A stretch of DNA of 64,000 bases from Punica granatum (lineage: Eukaryota; Streptophyta; Magnoliopsida; Myrtales; Lythraceae): contig NC_045130.1 in assembly GCF_007655135.1 (NCBI RefSeq), positions 17,365,363 to 17,429,362 of the forward strand, written 5' to 3'. A model generated the notes under the pieces. It was given only the letters and a program-made list of their open reading frames with translations. It was not told where the DNA came from and did no database searches. Below are positions 48,656 to 60,900 of this stretch, in pieces. Numbering within the stretch: the stretch's first letter is position 1; the number at the start of each line of letters is the position of its first letter. Both the position numbers and the translations under genes were made by a program.

Positions 48656-49850
48656 TTATTACCACTGGAGGACTGGACGAGAAGCTCTAGTACATCCTCA
48701 GTTTCCATAGGCAAGCAGTTTATACAATCTGAGACGGACAGCAAGCCTAGAAAACAGATAAATCATCCCAGGATTCTATCTCCCGAGCGTCAACGACTAT
48801 TGGGAACCAATGTATTGTTGCTAGTTAACTACTGATTGATGTTTGATAGATGACCTGATCTCACAGCCCCGTCTTCTTGTTTCGACCTCCACCTCGTTGG
48901 CCTGAAAGTGAACGAGGTCGACCTCGACATGTCCTCGTGATCGATTGAGGACAGGGATGACCTCGACATGGCCCTGTAGTTGTGCAAGGGAGCAGGAAAG
49001 ACATATTAGAATGAGGAGGGAAGGAGGGGTAGTTCCCACATGTGGACCTAATAAATGAAACCTCGTAAGCATTCCATTCATTTTTGCCGGAATGTTAATG
49101 ACTTGCTATGTAGTGTAAAAGAAATAAAATTTTATGCCATATAGTGAAATTATTTTCATTTGTATTGTAGCGTGAAAAAGTTTGAAAAACTGTGCTATAC
49201 ATTGTAATTTTTCCTAATTTTATTCATTAAGTTTTTAATCACTGCTACTATAATGAACGTCGAGGACTACAAAACTAGAAGGCATAATGTCGTCTAAGGC
49301 ACCTTTGAGTCCTAAAACTAGCACATCCCCTCCTTCTGACATTAAATGAAGAAAACCCCATAGCGAACCCCTCGGAGACTTATTGATATGAGTAAAAGCC
49401 TTCAGTGCCTAACCGATATCTCCAAGCACATTAATAGGAGGGAAATAAATAACCAGGTCATGCAAATCAAAATAAATGTCCAACATAGTGGACTTGGTCG
49501 AAGTAAGTACCGGCCCGTGCCAGAAATACCAACTATCGTAAGTAATTTATAATGAATATAATTGTTTGGGCCAACTTATTTATTGGTCCCACCAATTAGA
49601 AAACCTAGTTTTAATTAATTTCCAGATAACATGTGACTGTACGGATGATATGTATGGCCAGAGCTAATTAAAAACCAACTAATGTATACATGTGCTTGAT
49701 CCCTATTGAGATATTCTGATTAAAATTTAAATGCTAATATACAATGTTCATGTTGTACGCTAACTACTAATACTCTCCCGACATCCAATCCACATGCCAA
49801 ATATCCATTTATAAATTAAGTGGTCTTAATCATGGTGCATGGTCAAAACT
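48656..49850. other. Intergenic; possible gene fragment on the minus strand
   Basis: A block near 48860-48990 repeats cctcgacatg(t/g)cc-tgt phrases. Minus-strand 49250-49530 has coding-like composition with one stop (a short HGPVLTSTKSTMLDIYFDLHDL stretch) but was not assigned to a family. Confidence 0.3.
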
Positions 49851-49860
49851 ATATTTTTTT

Positions 49861-50474
49861 GGGTTAATTACATAAAAAAGCCCGACCTTTGTACTTTTTC
49901 CTATATATAACATGACATTTAGAAAATAACACAAAAAGACATGACGTTTACATTTAAAGCACGACTTTTGCACTTTTTTCTAAATATATCACAACATTTG
50001 AAAAAAAGCACATAAATGTATGACTTTCAGGTTGAGCTGCAATTCTAGCACGACGTCAATATTCCATCAAAGGTCAAGATAACAACTAGTGGGAATTAAC
50101 GATATAATGTGACACAACATGATGAAACAAATGGCACCTAGCGCCATTAGCTCCATGTTAGTTGTTATCGTCCAATCATGTGAGATATACTCGTCCAATT
50201 ATGTTCTTTCATGTGGCACCATGATCTCCACGTTAGCTGTTATTGTTATAATTTGACTAAATAATTTACATTATGCTAAATGCGCAATCAAACCTAAAGG
50301 TCATGTTATATTTAGGAAAAAGTGCAAAGATTATGCATTTATATGCTACTCTCCAAAGGTCATGCTACATTTAGAAAAAAAAAATGCAAAGGTCGTATAT
50401 TTTTATGCTATTTTCCAAAGATTGCTATATTAAGAAAAAAGTGTAAATGGCGTATTTTTTTAGATAATTAAGCC
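49861..50474. mobile_element. Inverted-repeat MITE, relative of 10819-11208
   Basis: The ends gggttaattacataaaaaa and agataattaagcc are complementary. The arms carry repeated aaggtcatg-tatatttagg-aaaaagtgcaaa units on the right and their complements on the left. Flanking atattttt / atactttt is a possible degenerate duplication. It shares unit sequence and terminal design with the MITE nested in the hAT element. Confidence 0.65.
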
Positions 50475-50999
50475 ATACTTTTTTTGCATAACAAATATTT
50501 CATATTTCATATATCCTCCATTGGATGTCAATTCTCTTTAGCATTTTATACTAAGTGTATTATGATCCAACTTAATTAATGAAAATGTTGGATTATTTCT
50601 GATATGATGCACTAGAGCGAAATGATAATTGTAGAGCCAATCCAAAAAATTTTCCCCATTATAGTTGGTTGGAATTAGTTGAAATATTTGCTCATATCGA
50701 TTTTTTATAAGCAAACTAATCCAACCCATTTTATTTATTATTCTACTTTATTTTTATAGGAGCAAAGTGAAATGATAACATTGTTTCTTCAGCAATAATG
50801 CCGATATATACACGTCATTATCATTCATATACAACCGATCATAATCACTATATACTGTGACTATGCGTTTATTGGATATCTTTTCATGATAATTCATGGT
50901 TCATTAGTTCACATTGTTATGATATTACAAGATAAACCTTTCACTTAAAGATTGGTTAAACCTAAAATTTTTATTTGCTCAAACTAACTGTCAGAAAAA

Positions 51000-51715
51000 T
51001 AATATATTTATTTTAAAAAAAGATTTATTTACAAGAAATATTATCTTACAATATTCATTTATTTTACACTGTTTTAAATTTTTATTTTTCATTTTCTAAT
51101 TATAAAAGAATCGACTTTATAATTTTTAAAATTTTTGTTTTACAAAAATAACTTTATTTTACATTTTTTACTTTACATATTTGTTTGATTTTATAGAAAC
51201 AACTTTATATTCAACTTTATTTTTTATTTTATAATTTACAATTATTTTATTTTTTATTATCAAATTTATTTATTTTCAACTTCATTTTAGATAGTTATTT
51301 TCAATTTTATTAATAAAGAAAATAAATTATATAAAGAAACAAATGATATTATTAAAACCATATTGATTTATATAGAACACATTACGATATATCTATTTAT
51401 TGTAAATAAAATTGAGAAGTTTAAAATAAATAAAATAAAATAAAAAGAGAGAGAGAAGCAACTGGGCTACGAAGAAGAAGAAGGAAAAGAGAAGGGGAAA
51501 GGGGTGTGGCTCCCCCTGTCGGCTACCACCGCCCAAATGAGGTCGCTGACGGCCTCTGATCCACCACCACATGGATCTCCCCCTCTCTCTAAATTCCAGG
51601 CGGCGGTGGCTTAAGCACCGAGATCGCCGACAACCTCATTTGAGGGGGTGGCAGCCAGCGTTGAGAGCAGCCCTCCCCTTTCTTCTTCGCAGCACAGTCG
51701 TTGCTTTTTTAAAAA
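51000..51715. mobile_element. GC-core / AT-arm repeat, copy 2 (inverted)
   Basis: The AT arm (51000-51440) is followed by a GC-rich core (51460-51700) with caaatgaggtcgctgacggc and gccgacaacctcatttgag, which are inverted relative to each other. It is the mirror of the repeat at 45600-46400. No coding evidence was found. Confidence 0.45.
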
Positions 51716-52156
51716 AGTTTAGAATAACTTAATTATAAACTTACACCGAGTAAATTTGGTTCATGTACCAGTCTATTAATATGGTTTATTTATGTAATAT
51801 GGCTTACTGTGATTAATCAACGTTGTAAGACGAATCGGGATGACTCAATAATAATTTAGGTAAAAAAATACGAAAGAAAATTTTGAAGGATTATATTATA
51901 AGAGGCAAAATATGTAAATTATGAATTATCAAAATTAAATATTAAAATATCTAATGAATGATATTCGTGTTCCACCATGGGACATATTTTAACATCCTGC
52001 CCTATCATGTTGAAGTTATTGGACTTTGCATCGTCCCATTTTAAGGGGAAAATCCTCGGATTACAAGGAAAGGAAGGTCTGGATGGTAGAATTTTCCTCC
52101 CCCTCTCCGCCTCTTTGCGTCTCTTCAATATAGGTGGCCAATTATCAATCAAATAA

Positions 52157-52576
52157 GGGTAAATTGCACTGATGGTCCAAAAAATTTTACAAATATTTCA
52201 ATGTGGTACAAAAAGTTTTTTTGCTACTTGATAGTACAAAATGTTTCGAAGTTGTTTCAATATAGCATAAACTCGCCATTGACGCCGTCAAACCGTCCTT
52301 TACAAAATCTGTAAATTTTGCACTATCATGTAACTTACGTAAAACATTTTGTACTATTAAGTTACAACTTCAAAACATTTTGCACAATCATATAACGTCC
52401 CACAAAAACTAGTTTTGCACCATCAACGTCGGTTTGACGGCGTCAATGGCAAGATGACGGTTTGTACTATACTGAAACAATTTTGAAACATTTTGTACCA
52501 TTAAATAGTAAAAAAAACTTTTTATACCATATTAAAACATTTGTAAAACTTTTTGAATTATCAATGCAATTTACCC
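52157..52576. mobile_element. Mutator-type MITE upstream of CXE-F, 420 bp, 9-bp TSD
   Basis: An exact 9-bp duplication, atcaaataa, lies at 52148-52156 and 52577-52585. The ends gggtaaattgcactgat and atcaatgcaatttaccc are inverted repeats, and complementarity covers most of the element. The centre holds cgacgtca-like and gtttgacggcgtcaa blocks. It ends 125 bases before the CXE-F start codon, so it sits in the promoter or leader. Confidence 0.88.
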
Positions 52577-53923
52577 ATCAAATAATAGAGTCAAAAGACG
52601 AGTTCTCCAATCCCCATCTTAATTCTCCTCCATCTCTTTCCCTACCCGTTCACGTTCTCCATCTTCATTTTCCTTCCATTTCTTCTAGCTCGTTCCAATT
52701 GATGGAGAAAGCGGATGAGAGCATAGCCCATGATCTCTCCCCCTTCCTCCGCATCTACAAGGATGGTCGCGTGGAGCGACTCATCGGCAAGGACGTGGTC
52801 CCCCCATCAAAGGAACCCACTAGTCCCGGCCTCTCCAAGGACGTCGCCATCTCCCCCGAGCCTACCGTCTCTGTTAGGCTCTACCTCCCAAACAATCCAC
52901 CACCCTCTTCCTCGAAGCTCCCAGTACTGGTCTACTTCCATGGGGGAGGATTCATGATCGGGGCCGCCGTGTCTTCCACCTACCACAATTACCTCAATGT
53001 CCTCGCAGTCGAGGCCAGGGTAATTATTGTCTCAGTGGAGTACCGGCTGGCACCTGAGTGCCCGATCCCGGCAGCGTACGACGACTCGTGGGCTGCCATC
53101 AAGTGGGTCGGATCCCACTTCAGCGGACTGGGCTATGAGGTATGTTGAATGAGTATGCCGACTTAACAAAGGTGTACTTTGGCGGGGACAGCACGGGGGC
53201 GAACATTGCTCACCACATGGGACTACGATTTGGGGTTAGTGTTTAATTTTATCCCATGTATTCATAGGAAGTGCAACGTGACTTGGGCATTTAGTGTTTC
53301 ATATATAGTTTTGTTTATATGCATCATAATATCCGAAAGTCTAATGAATCTCGATTTATCCAATTCGAAATATATCGATTAATTAAGAAGTAAAACTCTT
53401 TCAATATGGATTTTCTTCATTCACAAAATTCGAAAAAAAAAAAACTTTAACGGAAATAAACGTCGAATTGACTGAACCAATACGCTTTAGTTGTTATTGT
53501 TGTTTTTAATCTATGATTTTATCTTAATGAACTATGTCGGTTTCTTTGATATCCCCAAGTTCGTTTGGACGTTAGAATAGGTAAACAAAACCGATATGAC
53601 AAAATATCTTTCCCCACTGGTCCCCACTGGCGACCGATAATCCATTTTTGTGATTTATATTTAAAGTTGCAATCTCCCATCAGTTGAGAATTCTACGGTA
53701 CATTTGGTTAAAATGTATCTACCGAAAACAAAAAGTATGTATAATATATATAAGTAATATATGAAGAACTTCAAGTAAATTATTTCGAGTAAATTACATA
53801 AAAAGTAATTTATTTGAGGTCATGTAATCCACTTGAAAAAATCCTCTGAACCGGGTAATTTTCTTTTAGTAGCATATCACATATTATGTCACAATGTTGA
53901 ATAAGAAGTCCTATTTTTTAAAA

Positions 53924-55072
53924 GGAAAAATAGTCTAAAAATTCAAATAGTTTCCATAAATTTTCCGATATACTAACTTTTCAAATTTTAGCATGAAAAA
54001 TCAAAACATTTTCTTTTGTTTCCCTCATCTACCAACTCATTAGTTTTGGCATTAACGACGCTGACGTAGCCATTAAATCTACCCATGTAGCAAACAATAG
54101 CACAAGTAGGGGCAGTATGTGATCCTTTTAACCAGAAAAATCAAATAATATGACATTTTTTTTCCGATCTACCAAATATCAAATACTCAAAAAATTAACA
54201 TATTTTTCATATGTTCCATAATCTACCAAAATGTGAATTATAAGTTTGAATTACGAAATCATATATATGTATGTTGGTTTGAATTAAAAAAATATCGCCA
54301 CATATCCCAACGTCAGCACTTTTTTCTCAATTTTATCTCAACCTATAAAAATGACACGAGGCACCCCTAACGTTTAGGGTGACGTCTCAAATCTATTCCA
54401 CCGTGAATATTCTATCCATTTTGGATAAAAAAACTGACGTTGCAGATGCTGACGTAGTAATATGTGGGCCACCGATGACTAACATGAAGAGTTCATCGGG
54501 CTAACTTTGAGCTACCTGTGTGAGCCACTGGTCACAAGGCACTCCATTGTTATATGTCACGTCAAATTTCCCGTCCAAAATGGGTGGATATTGATGGTGG
54601 AATAGATTTGAGGCATCACCCTAAACGTTGGAGTGCCTTGTGTCATTTTCGTAGGTTTGGATAAAATTGAGAAAAAGTGCAGATGTTGGATATGTAGCGA
54701 TATTTTTCAATATTCAAACCAACATACATATATATGACTTCGTAATTCAAACTTATAATCCACATTTTGATAGATTAGGGAACATATGAAAAATATGTTA
54801 ATTTTTTTGAGTTTTTGATATTTTGGTAGATTGGGGAAAAATGTCAAACTATTTGATTTTTCGGGTTAAAAGGACCATACATTGTCGCCACGTGTGCAGT
54901 CGTATGCCACATAGGCAAATGTAACGGTTACGTCAGCGTAGTTTATGTGAAAATTAACGGGTTGGTTATAGGGGAAACGGAAGCAAACATTTTGATTTTT
55001 TAGGTCAAAATTTAAAAAGTTGATAGATTGAAAATTTTAAGAAAACTATTTGAATTTTTAGGCTATTTTTCC
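53924..55072. mobile_element. 1.15-kb inverted-repeat element in the CXE-F intron
   Basis: The ends ggaaaaatagtctaaaaatt and aatttttaggctatttttcc are inverted repeats. The complementarity continues inward almost to the centre, including acgctgacgtagcc against cgtcagcgtagtt, and gcacccctaacgtttagggtg against caccctaaacgttggagtgc. Flanking ttttttaaa and ttatttaaa differ at one base and may be a 9-bp duplication. It has no coding content, and a Mutator-like or foldback origin is likely. Confidence 0.75.
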
Positions 55073-55394
55073 TTATTTAAATGGATTTGTAGCCATCTAT
55101 ATTAAAGTGTTAAAAAACTATTCGTTTGTGATATATGTCAGGTGATAACTCATTAATTACACATGGGACTTTTCTCATGGGGAGACCGGGGACCATAAAT
55201 ATTTCCACAATAGCCTGCCTAATATATATCTCTTGTTTTCTTTGAGGTGAATTACGGGACCAAAACATTAATGATGCATTACATTACAATAATGTATCAT
55301 GGTAATCCTTACAATATCCTCGAATAATAAAAGGTCGAGAGCCCAAAAGGATAAGATTTAAATCGATGAACTCCTAATGAAAATGACAAAGCAG

Positions 55395-55650
55395 AGGTGG
55401 CCAATCAATCTACACATCTATTGCCCTCACGATAAGTATGTTCCACCACCACCAGCCAGTCTCGTTGTATAAGCTCTATGGTGTCCCTAATAATGGTCTC
55501 ATTCCAACCCCCAATGCCCGACTGTAAATGTAGCATCCAAGCAATTGCCTCGGAGTCAACCTCAAGCACTAGCTTGGTATCCGCAACTCTTATACTAAAA
55601 CCAGACCTGTCTTAACAGCCCATAATTTGGCCTTCATGGAAGTCATGAGA
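55395..55650 (-). pseudogene. LINE RNase H-like fragment in the CXE-F intron
   Basis: The minus strand reads EVDSEAIAWMLHLQSGIGGWNETIIRDTIELIQRDW and then HTYREGNRCVD followed by a stop where the family has Trp, the C-terminal half of a LINE RNase H-like domain. Upstream KLWAVKTGLVLV is separated by a stop and frameshift. It is a decayed fragment, antisense to CXE-F. Confidence 0.7.
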
Positions 55651-55799
55651 ATCCAACATGATGAGCAAAGCCTCACAACCATCTACCATTCTCGTCACTT
55701 AGTAATCCTAGCGGTCTCGTCACACTAGGGTTCCTTTTAGCAGCACCATCTTTTTCTTCAACACTATGACGCATTTTTTTGTTTAGTCAAGGAGGCTCA

Positions 55800-55923
55800 T
55801 GACTTAATATAATGAAATAGAATTCTTAATAACTAATAAAGAGGCATGGGCGGTCCCCAACGAGTATCTAACCTAGAGCATCTTAGTTATCAAGTGAAAG
55901 CGTATTCTACTGCAGTACATCCT
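55800..55923 (-). repeat. SINE-like repeat, copy 3, in the CXE-F intron
   Basis: The minus strand reads ggatgtactgcagtagaat, then cacttgataactaagatgct, then ctttattagttattaagaat. It is the same family as 12430-12562 and 20800-20903. It lies 91 bases before exon 2, against about 116 bases for the copy in CXE-C. Confidence 0.5.
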
Positions 55924-56455
55924 CTTTGATGGCATTTTAGTTTCTTGCATATAAATAAAGATCGAGTCGAGAGGGTAATGTGTTTAATTAGTTATCTCCC
56001 TGTAAATATTGTAGGAAGAGATCAAGTTGAGCAACGGAACAGGAATTGGGTTTGAGCTTGCGGGGTTGATCCTCGTGCACCCGTACTTTTGGGGTAACGA
56101 TCCATTGGAGGACGAAGCCACGGAGCCCGAGAAGCTGGCTAAGATCGAGATCTGGTGGAGGCTCGCGAACCCGACCACGACGGGCTTTGATGACCCATAT
56201 TTTAACCCTGGAAAGGACCTGGGCATCCTAAGGATGGGGTGCTCTAGGATCTTGGCCTGCGTCGCCAAGAAGGACGAGCTGAGAGCAAGGGGATGGTATT
56301 ACAAGGAGGTGATGGAGAAGAGCAGGTGGGAGGGAGAGGTGGAGGTGATGGAAGCAAATGGAGAGGACCATGTCTTCCATCTTATCAACCCTACCTCTGA
56401 GAATGCTATTGCTATGATGAAGAGGCTGGTTGAGTTCATGAATGATCATCGTTAA

Positions 56456-57900
56456 GGAATACAACAATTTATAAATTTAAATAAATGTGTGTACTCGATC
56501 CATCGGTGTGACTTCATAAGGTTTCTCTTTCAGTTATAGTAAGTTAAATGTTAAATTGTACGTACTTTTTATCGAATAAGATTGAAAAGAATGATTGCTA
56601 CGACTTCTTCAGATTCGGTTCTTCTCGTTATTTTGTGTCAAATATTGTCGCGGCTTTGGCTTATCATGTTAGTGGTAGCTAAGAGCTATATAGTAAACAA
56701 AAGATATTCATTTTCGTTAATTAATTTGAGATTATTTCAGATGGCATAAGTCCCCAAATGGGCTCGATCGATCTTATGCTAGCTCATCCTTCAATTTCAT
56801 CCTGACAGTTGATGGGCCGATGGCATCCTTTCATTCATCCTGGGTCTTGATACTTTACTTTCGATTTTATCACGAAATTAATGATCGTTGATCGAAAATC
56901 TTCGAGAGTATTGGACGTATATCATGGGCCACACCAGGTTGCAGAGCGAGGCCCATTGGGTTGGCCCTGTTTGGATTCAGGAACAAAAAATTTTAACTTT
57001 AACTTTAATTCAACACACTACACAACAAAAACACACATTTTAACTTTAACTTTAACTCAATACACTACACAACAAAAACACACGTTTCCCAAGTCAAATT
57101 TATAATCACATCTCATTTGTCCTTTTTTACAATCAAAATCAAAGTTACTTTTAACTCTGAATCTAAACGCACTCTTACCATTTTTCTTCCTTTTCTTTCT
57201 CTTTTTTCGTTTATTTATTATTTTGGGCACTCTTCTTCTCTAGCTTGTGGCTTAAGAAAAAAAAAACAATTAATGAAAACAATAAATAATCTAGATGAAC
57301 GTATGCGCCTTGCCTCGCTTTGATTATTTAGAAAACAAAAAAAAAAAAAGGAAAAATGAATCACTGCCTTACCCGGACAAGAAAAAACCACTGACATATC
57401 GAGCAACTTTAACCATTCTATGTATAATTTTTCATTCGTGTCAACTACCGAAATTGCATTAGTTTTATTTTCATAATCTCAATAAAAGAAACTGAAAATT
57501 TATCCCCTTTTGTTTTCAAGGAGTGCTCTACCTGTAATTTCTATTTTACTTAATTTTTTTTTGAAGAAATACACTCTTTATAAATAAAAAAGTTCCTTAA
57601 TTTTTGCTATTCTTTTTCCTTTTTTGCTATTTTTTTATTTATAGGCAATTGACTAGTAATAGACCACTTGGTACTTCCCAAACCACCAGCATTTTTTTTG
57701 TGGCTGAATAAAAGAAAATTACAGAAAATTATTATCATTGGGGAAACAAAACCACCACGTCACCACTTTCCCCCGATATTTCTTTTCCCTCCTCCGTCTT
57801 CATTTTTTCTTGCAGTAGTTCATTTCAAGTTTTCAACTGAAACACTCTCTCTCTAGGTTTACTCATAATCAGCTGCTCTGTCCGCCCGCCATTGGTAGCA
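56456..57900. other. Interval between CXE-F and PreP
   Basis: The CXE-F 3' flank is followed at about 56969-57175 by a MITE-like segment with ends gtttggattcag and ctgaatctaaacgc, inside which a 47-bp unit (ttttaactttaactttaa onward) is repeated in tandem (56991 and 57038). The last 300 bases become C-rich and probably hold the PreP promoter and leader. No clear TATA box was seen, as is common for housekeeping genes. Confidence 0.45.
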
Positions 57901-60900
57901 ATGGAGAGAGCAGCTTTCCTCCGCTCTCTCTCTTGCTCCCCGCTCGCCTGCTCCCGCTTCTTCGTCCGTTCCGCCCACAGGCTCTCTCCCCGCTCCTTCC
58001 CTCGCAGCACCCACACCCGTCCCATCCCCCGCGGGCGCCCCCTGCACCTCCGCCGATGGAGACTGCTCCCTGCATCATCATCATCACCGTCTACTTCTTC
58101 CATTCGATTCAGCAGGCACTTCTCCTCTCTCTCACCTCGTGCAGTCGCCAGTCCCACCCAACCTTCTCCGGGTACAGTATCCTCCTCACGCGACCTTGTA
58201 TTTGGATAAGCTTTGGTCTCCGCTTACACGGATAATAATCTTCTCCTGCTAAATGTTCTTGCCTTCGGAGTGATTTCTGCAACTCAAACTTTAGCATTGT
58301 TGGGGGTGGGTCTAGCTCAATTAAGTGACGGAAAGTTTAGATATTTAAATCAAACTACTCTTCAACTGCACCGAATTATGCCGAAATGACTGTTTATTTT
58401 GAAGAGCAACCGGCAGTTATGTAATTTAATGAGTAAACGTGTAATTCAACCGAAGCTACAGGATGTATATTTATCAAAATTTGATCTTTTGAGCTCACGA
58501 ACTACAATTGTTTGTCAAATTTTAGGCTTTTAGTTATAATTTCGCCCATTTGTTGACTTCCATTTGCACAATTTTGACAATTTAACAATTAGGGAGCTCC
58601 GAGGGAGCGAGCATGTCCTCTGAATTGGATTTACAAGTCGAGTAACTTGGTTTGGACCGGTTCCTATATCCTTGGATGTGGTCATATTATTTGGTAACTA
58701 TACGTTAATAAAAATAATGTCTTTGCAGTTGTTCATTTGTTGTGTTTTGTTATATGGATGCAGAGATCATTGGTGTCTCTGATGGTGTTGCCGAGAAGTA
58801 TGGGTTTGAGAAAGTTTCGGAAGAATTCATCAAAGAGTGTAAATCGAAGGCTACTCTCTTTAGACACAAGAAAACGGGGGCTGAAGTCATGTCTGTCTCA
58901 AATGATGATGAGAATAAAGTTTTTGGCATTGTTTTCCGCACACCACCGTAAGTACCTCTTTTATTCTACTAGGCGGATCTAGTGTGTGTTGAATTGTGAG
59001 AAGAAATCTTCTTTGTTTAACTGCTGATTGCTCATTGCTCTTGTTTGCTGGACTTTAATGGTGCTTTGACTATTTTTTTGGAGTGTATCATGATACAAGC
59101 ATTGTCCCGTTCCATCCTATCGATTAATAGTGAATGAGTACTCATTTACTTTATAAATGTTTTGCAGAAAGGATTCAACTGGAATTCCTCACATTCTCGA
59201 ACACAGTGTGCTGTGTGGCTCGAAAAAGTATCCTTTGAAAGAGCCATTTGTCGAGCTTTTGAAAGGAAGCTTGCACACTTTCTTGAATGCTTTCACGTAT
59301 CCTGATAGGACTTGCTACCCTGTTGCTTCTACGAATACGAAGGTGAGAAGAATTTTTAAGAGGAGCTCATGAATTGGGAATTCAAAATTTTACTGATACT
59401 GTTATTTTGGTCAGCAATCTGATATATGGTTTTTGTGATTCATGCAGGATTTCTATAATTTAGTTGATGTTTATCTGGATGCTGTCTTCTTCCCTAAATG
59501 TGTAGAGGATATTCAAACATTCCAACAGGAGGGTTGGCACTATGAGCTGAACAATCCATCCGAAGAAATTTCATATAAAGGTTAGGTTACACCATTTAAT
59601 ATTGAATTTTGGTCAATGGTGTAATTCTACATTATTGTTCTTTGGGAATTGCGGATGATTCAATTCTTGAAATCAGGCGTTGTCTTTAATGAGATGAAAG
59701 GCGTCTATTCACAGCCTGACAGTATATTAGGGCGGGCCTCACAACAGGCAAGTCTTGCATCCTAAGTTTACAGTTGACAAAATTTCTTAGCTGTCTATCA
59801 TATACAAAGACTTCAAATAGTTGACGATTTTTCTATCTACAGATGAATGCAACCTCTTGTGTTGACACGTTGGCAGCCCACTGATTATAATTTTTGAAAG
59901 ATTGAAAGTCTCTAGCTCAGAGAGTTTTATGCTACTTCAATACAGAAACATGTTTCTTTCAAACCAAATTTTCTCTGAATCAATAAACTGACCATCTATT
60001 ATGTCGGTAGCATTTTGCCTTTTTTTTTTTTTTTTTAACTCTTGGAGTTTCTTCTTTAGGCTCTTTTTCCAGACAATACATATGGTGTCGACAGTGGAGG
60101 TGATCCGCAAGTTATTCCCAAATTGACTTTTGCGGAATTCCAGGTTGGTGTCTGTTACTGCTCCCTGGCAGTTTTCCAGTTATTAATTATAGCTATTAAG
60201 AAAAGGAAATGTCGGTGATGTTTCGGATATATTATTCTTGAACCTACACATTTCTGTACATGCACAACAAGCTGATGTTTATATTATACACGATATTGAA
60301 TAAGATGCACCCTATCTAGTATCCTATGTTTTAGGAAAGAGCTGGCGTTGCTTTTTGTGACTTTTGGATAGTGCTATTCTTCCAAGTCCCTTCTTTCAAA
60401 TCAAATTTTCCTCCCTTGAATCTTTATATACAATATATATATATATATATAGATATATATATAGATGCTTAAGTGAAAAGATCCTGAATTGATAGGAGGG
60501 ATCCAAAGGGAAAATACCACTTTTAAATCCTCTTTCTCCAGATCTCCCAGTCCAAGCAAAGCCTTAATATTAGAAGCTGGCCCACATAAATAGAACCCAA
60601 AGTCCCATACGAGGAGAAACATAAATAATGCGCCCGATTATGCCTATTCCCAATTTTAAATAGAATGAATCGCGTTACGGTGCAATAACTTTTCCTTAAT
60701 AATAAATTGCTTTCTTCCCCTGTAAAATGCAGGAATTCCACCGGAAGTATTACCACCCCAGTAATGCCAGGATATGGTTTTATGGTGATGATGATCCAAA
60801 TGAACGTCTGCGTATCCTGAGTGGTAATGCCACACTTCTTCTAAATATGTTATGCACGTCTTTCTTTAGTCTTTATGTTTGATGCTTGATATTACTTCAT

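Larger units (their letters stand above)
52702..56455 (+). pseudogene. CXE-F: carboxylesterase with one-base frameshift
   Basis: Exon 1 (52702-53234) starts MEKADESIAHDLSPFLRIYKDGRVERL and keeps HGGGF (His80) and YRLAPECPIP. Near 53140-53146 one base is missing relative to CXE-E (gaggtatgttg against gaggagtggttg), so translation stops at 53148 after 148 codons. Downstream, in the shifted frame, the nucleophile elbow reads GDSTG instead of GDSAG. The donor GTTAGT and TTGTAG acceptor are usable, and exon 2 (56015-56455, 146 codons) is open with HPYFWGNDPLE, Asp (AKKDEL) and His (EDHVFH). The lesion also creates a consensus GTATGT donor sequence. The 2,780-bp intron contains a 1.15-kb inverted-repeat element, a LINE fragment and a SINE-like repeat. 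Confidence 0.83.

Noticed and set aside
57859..58157. Minus-strand frames opposite PreP exon 1
   Set aside because: They are antisense shadows of the Ser/Arg-rich transit-peptide exon.
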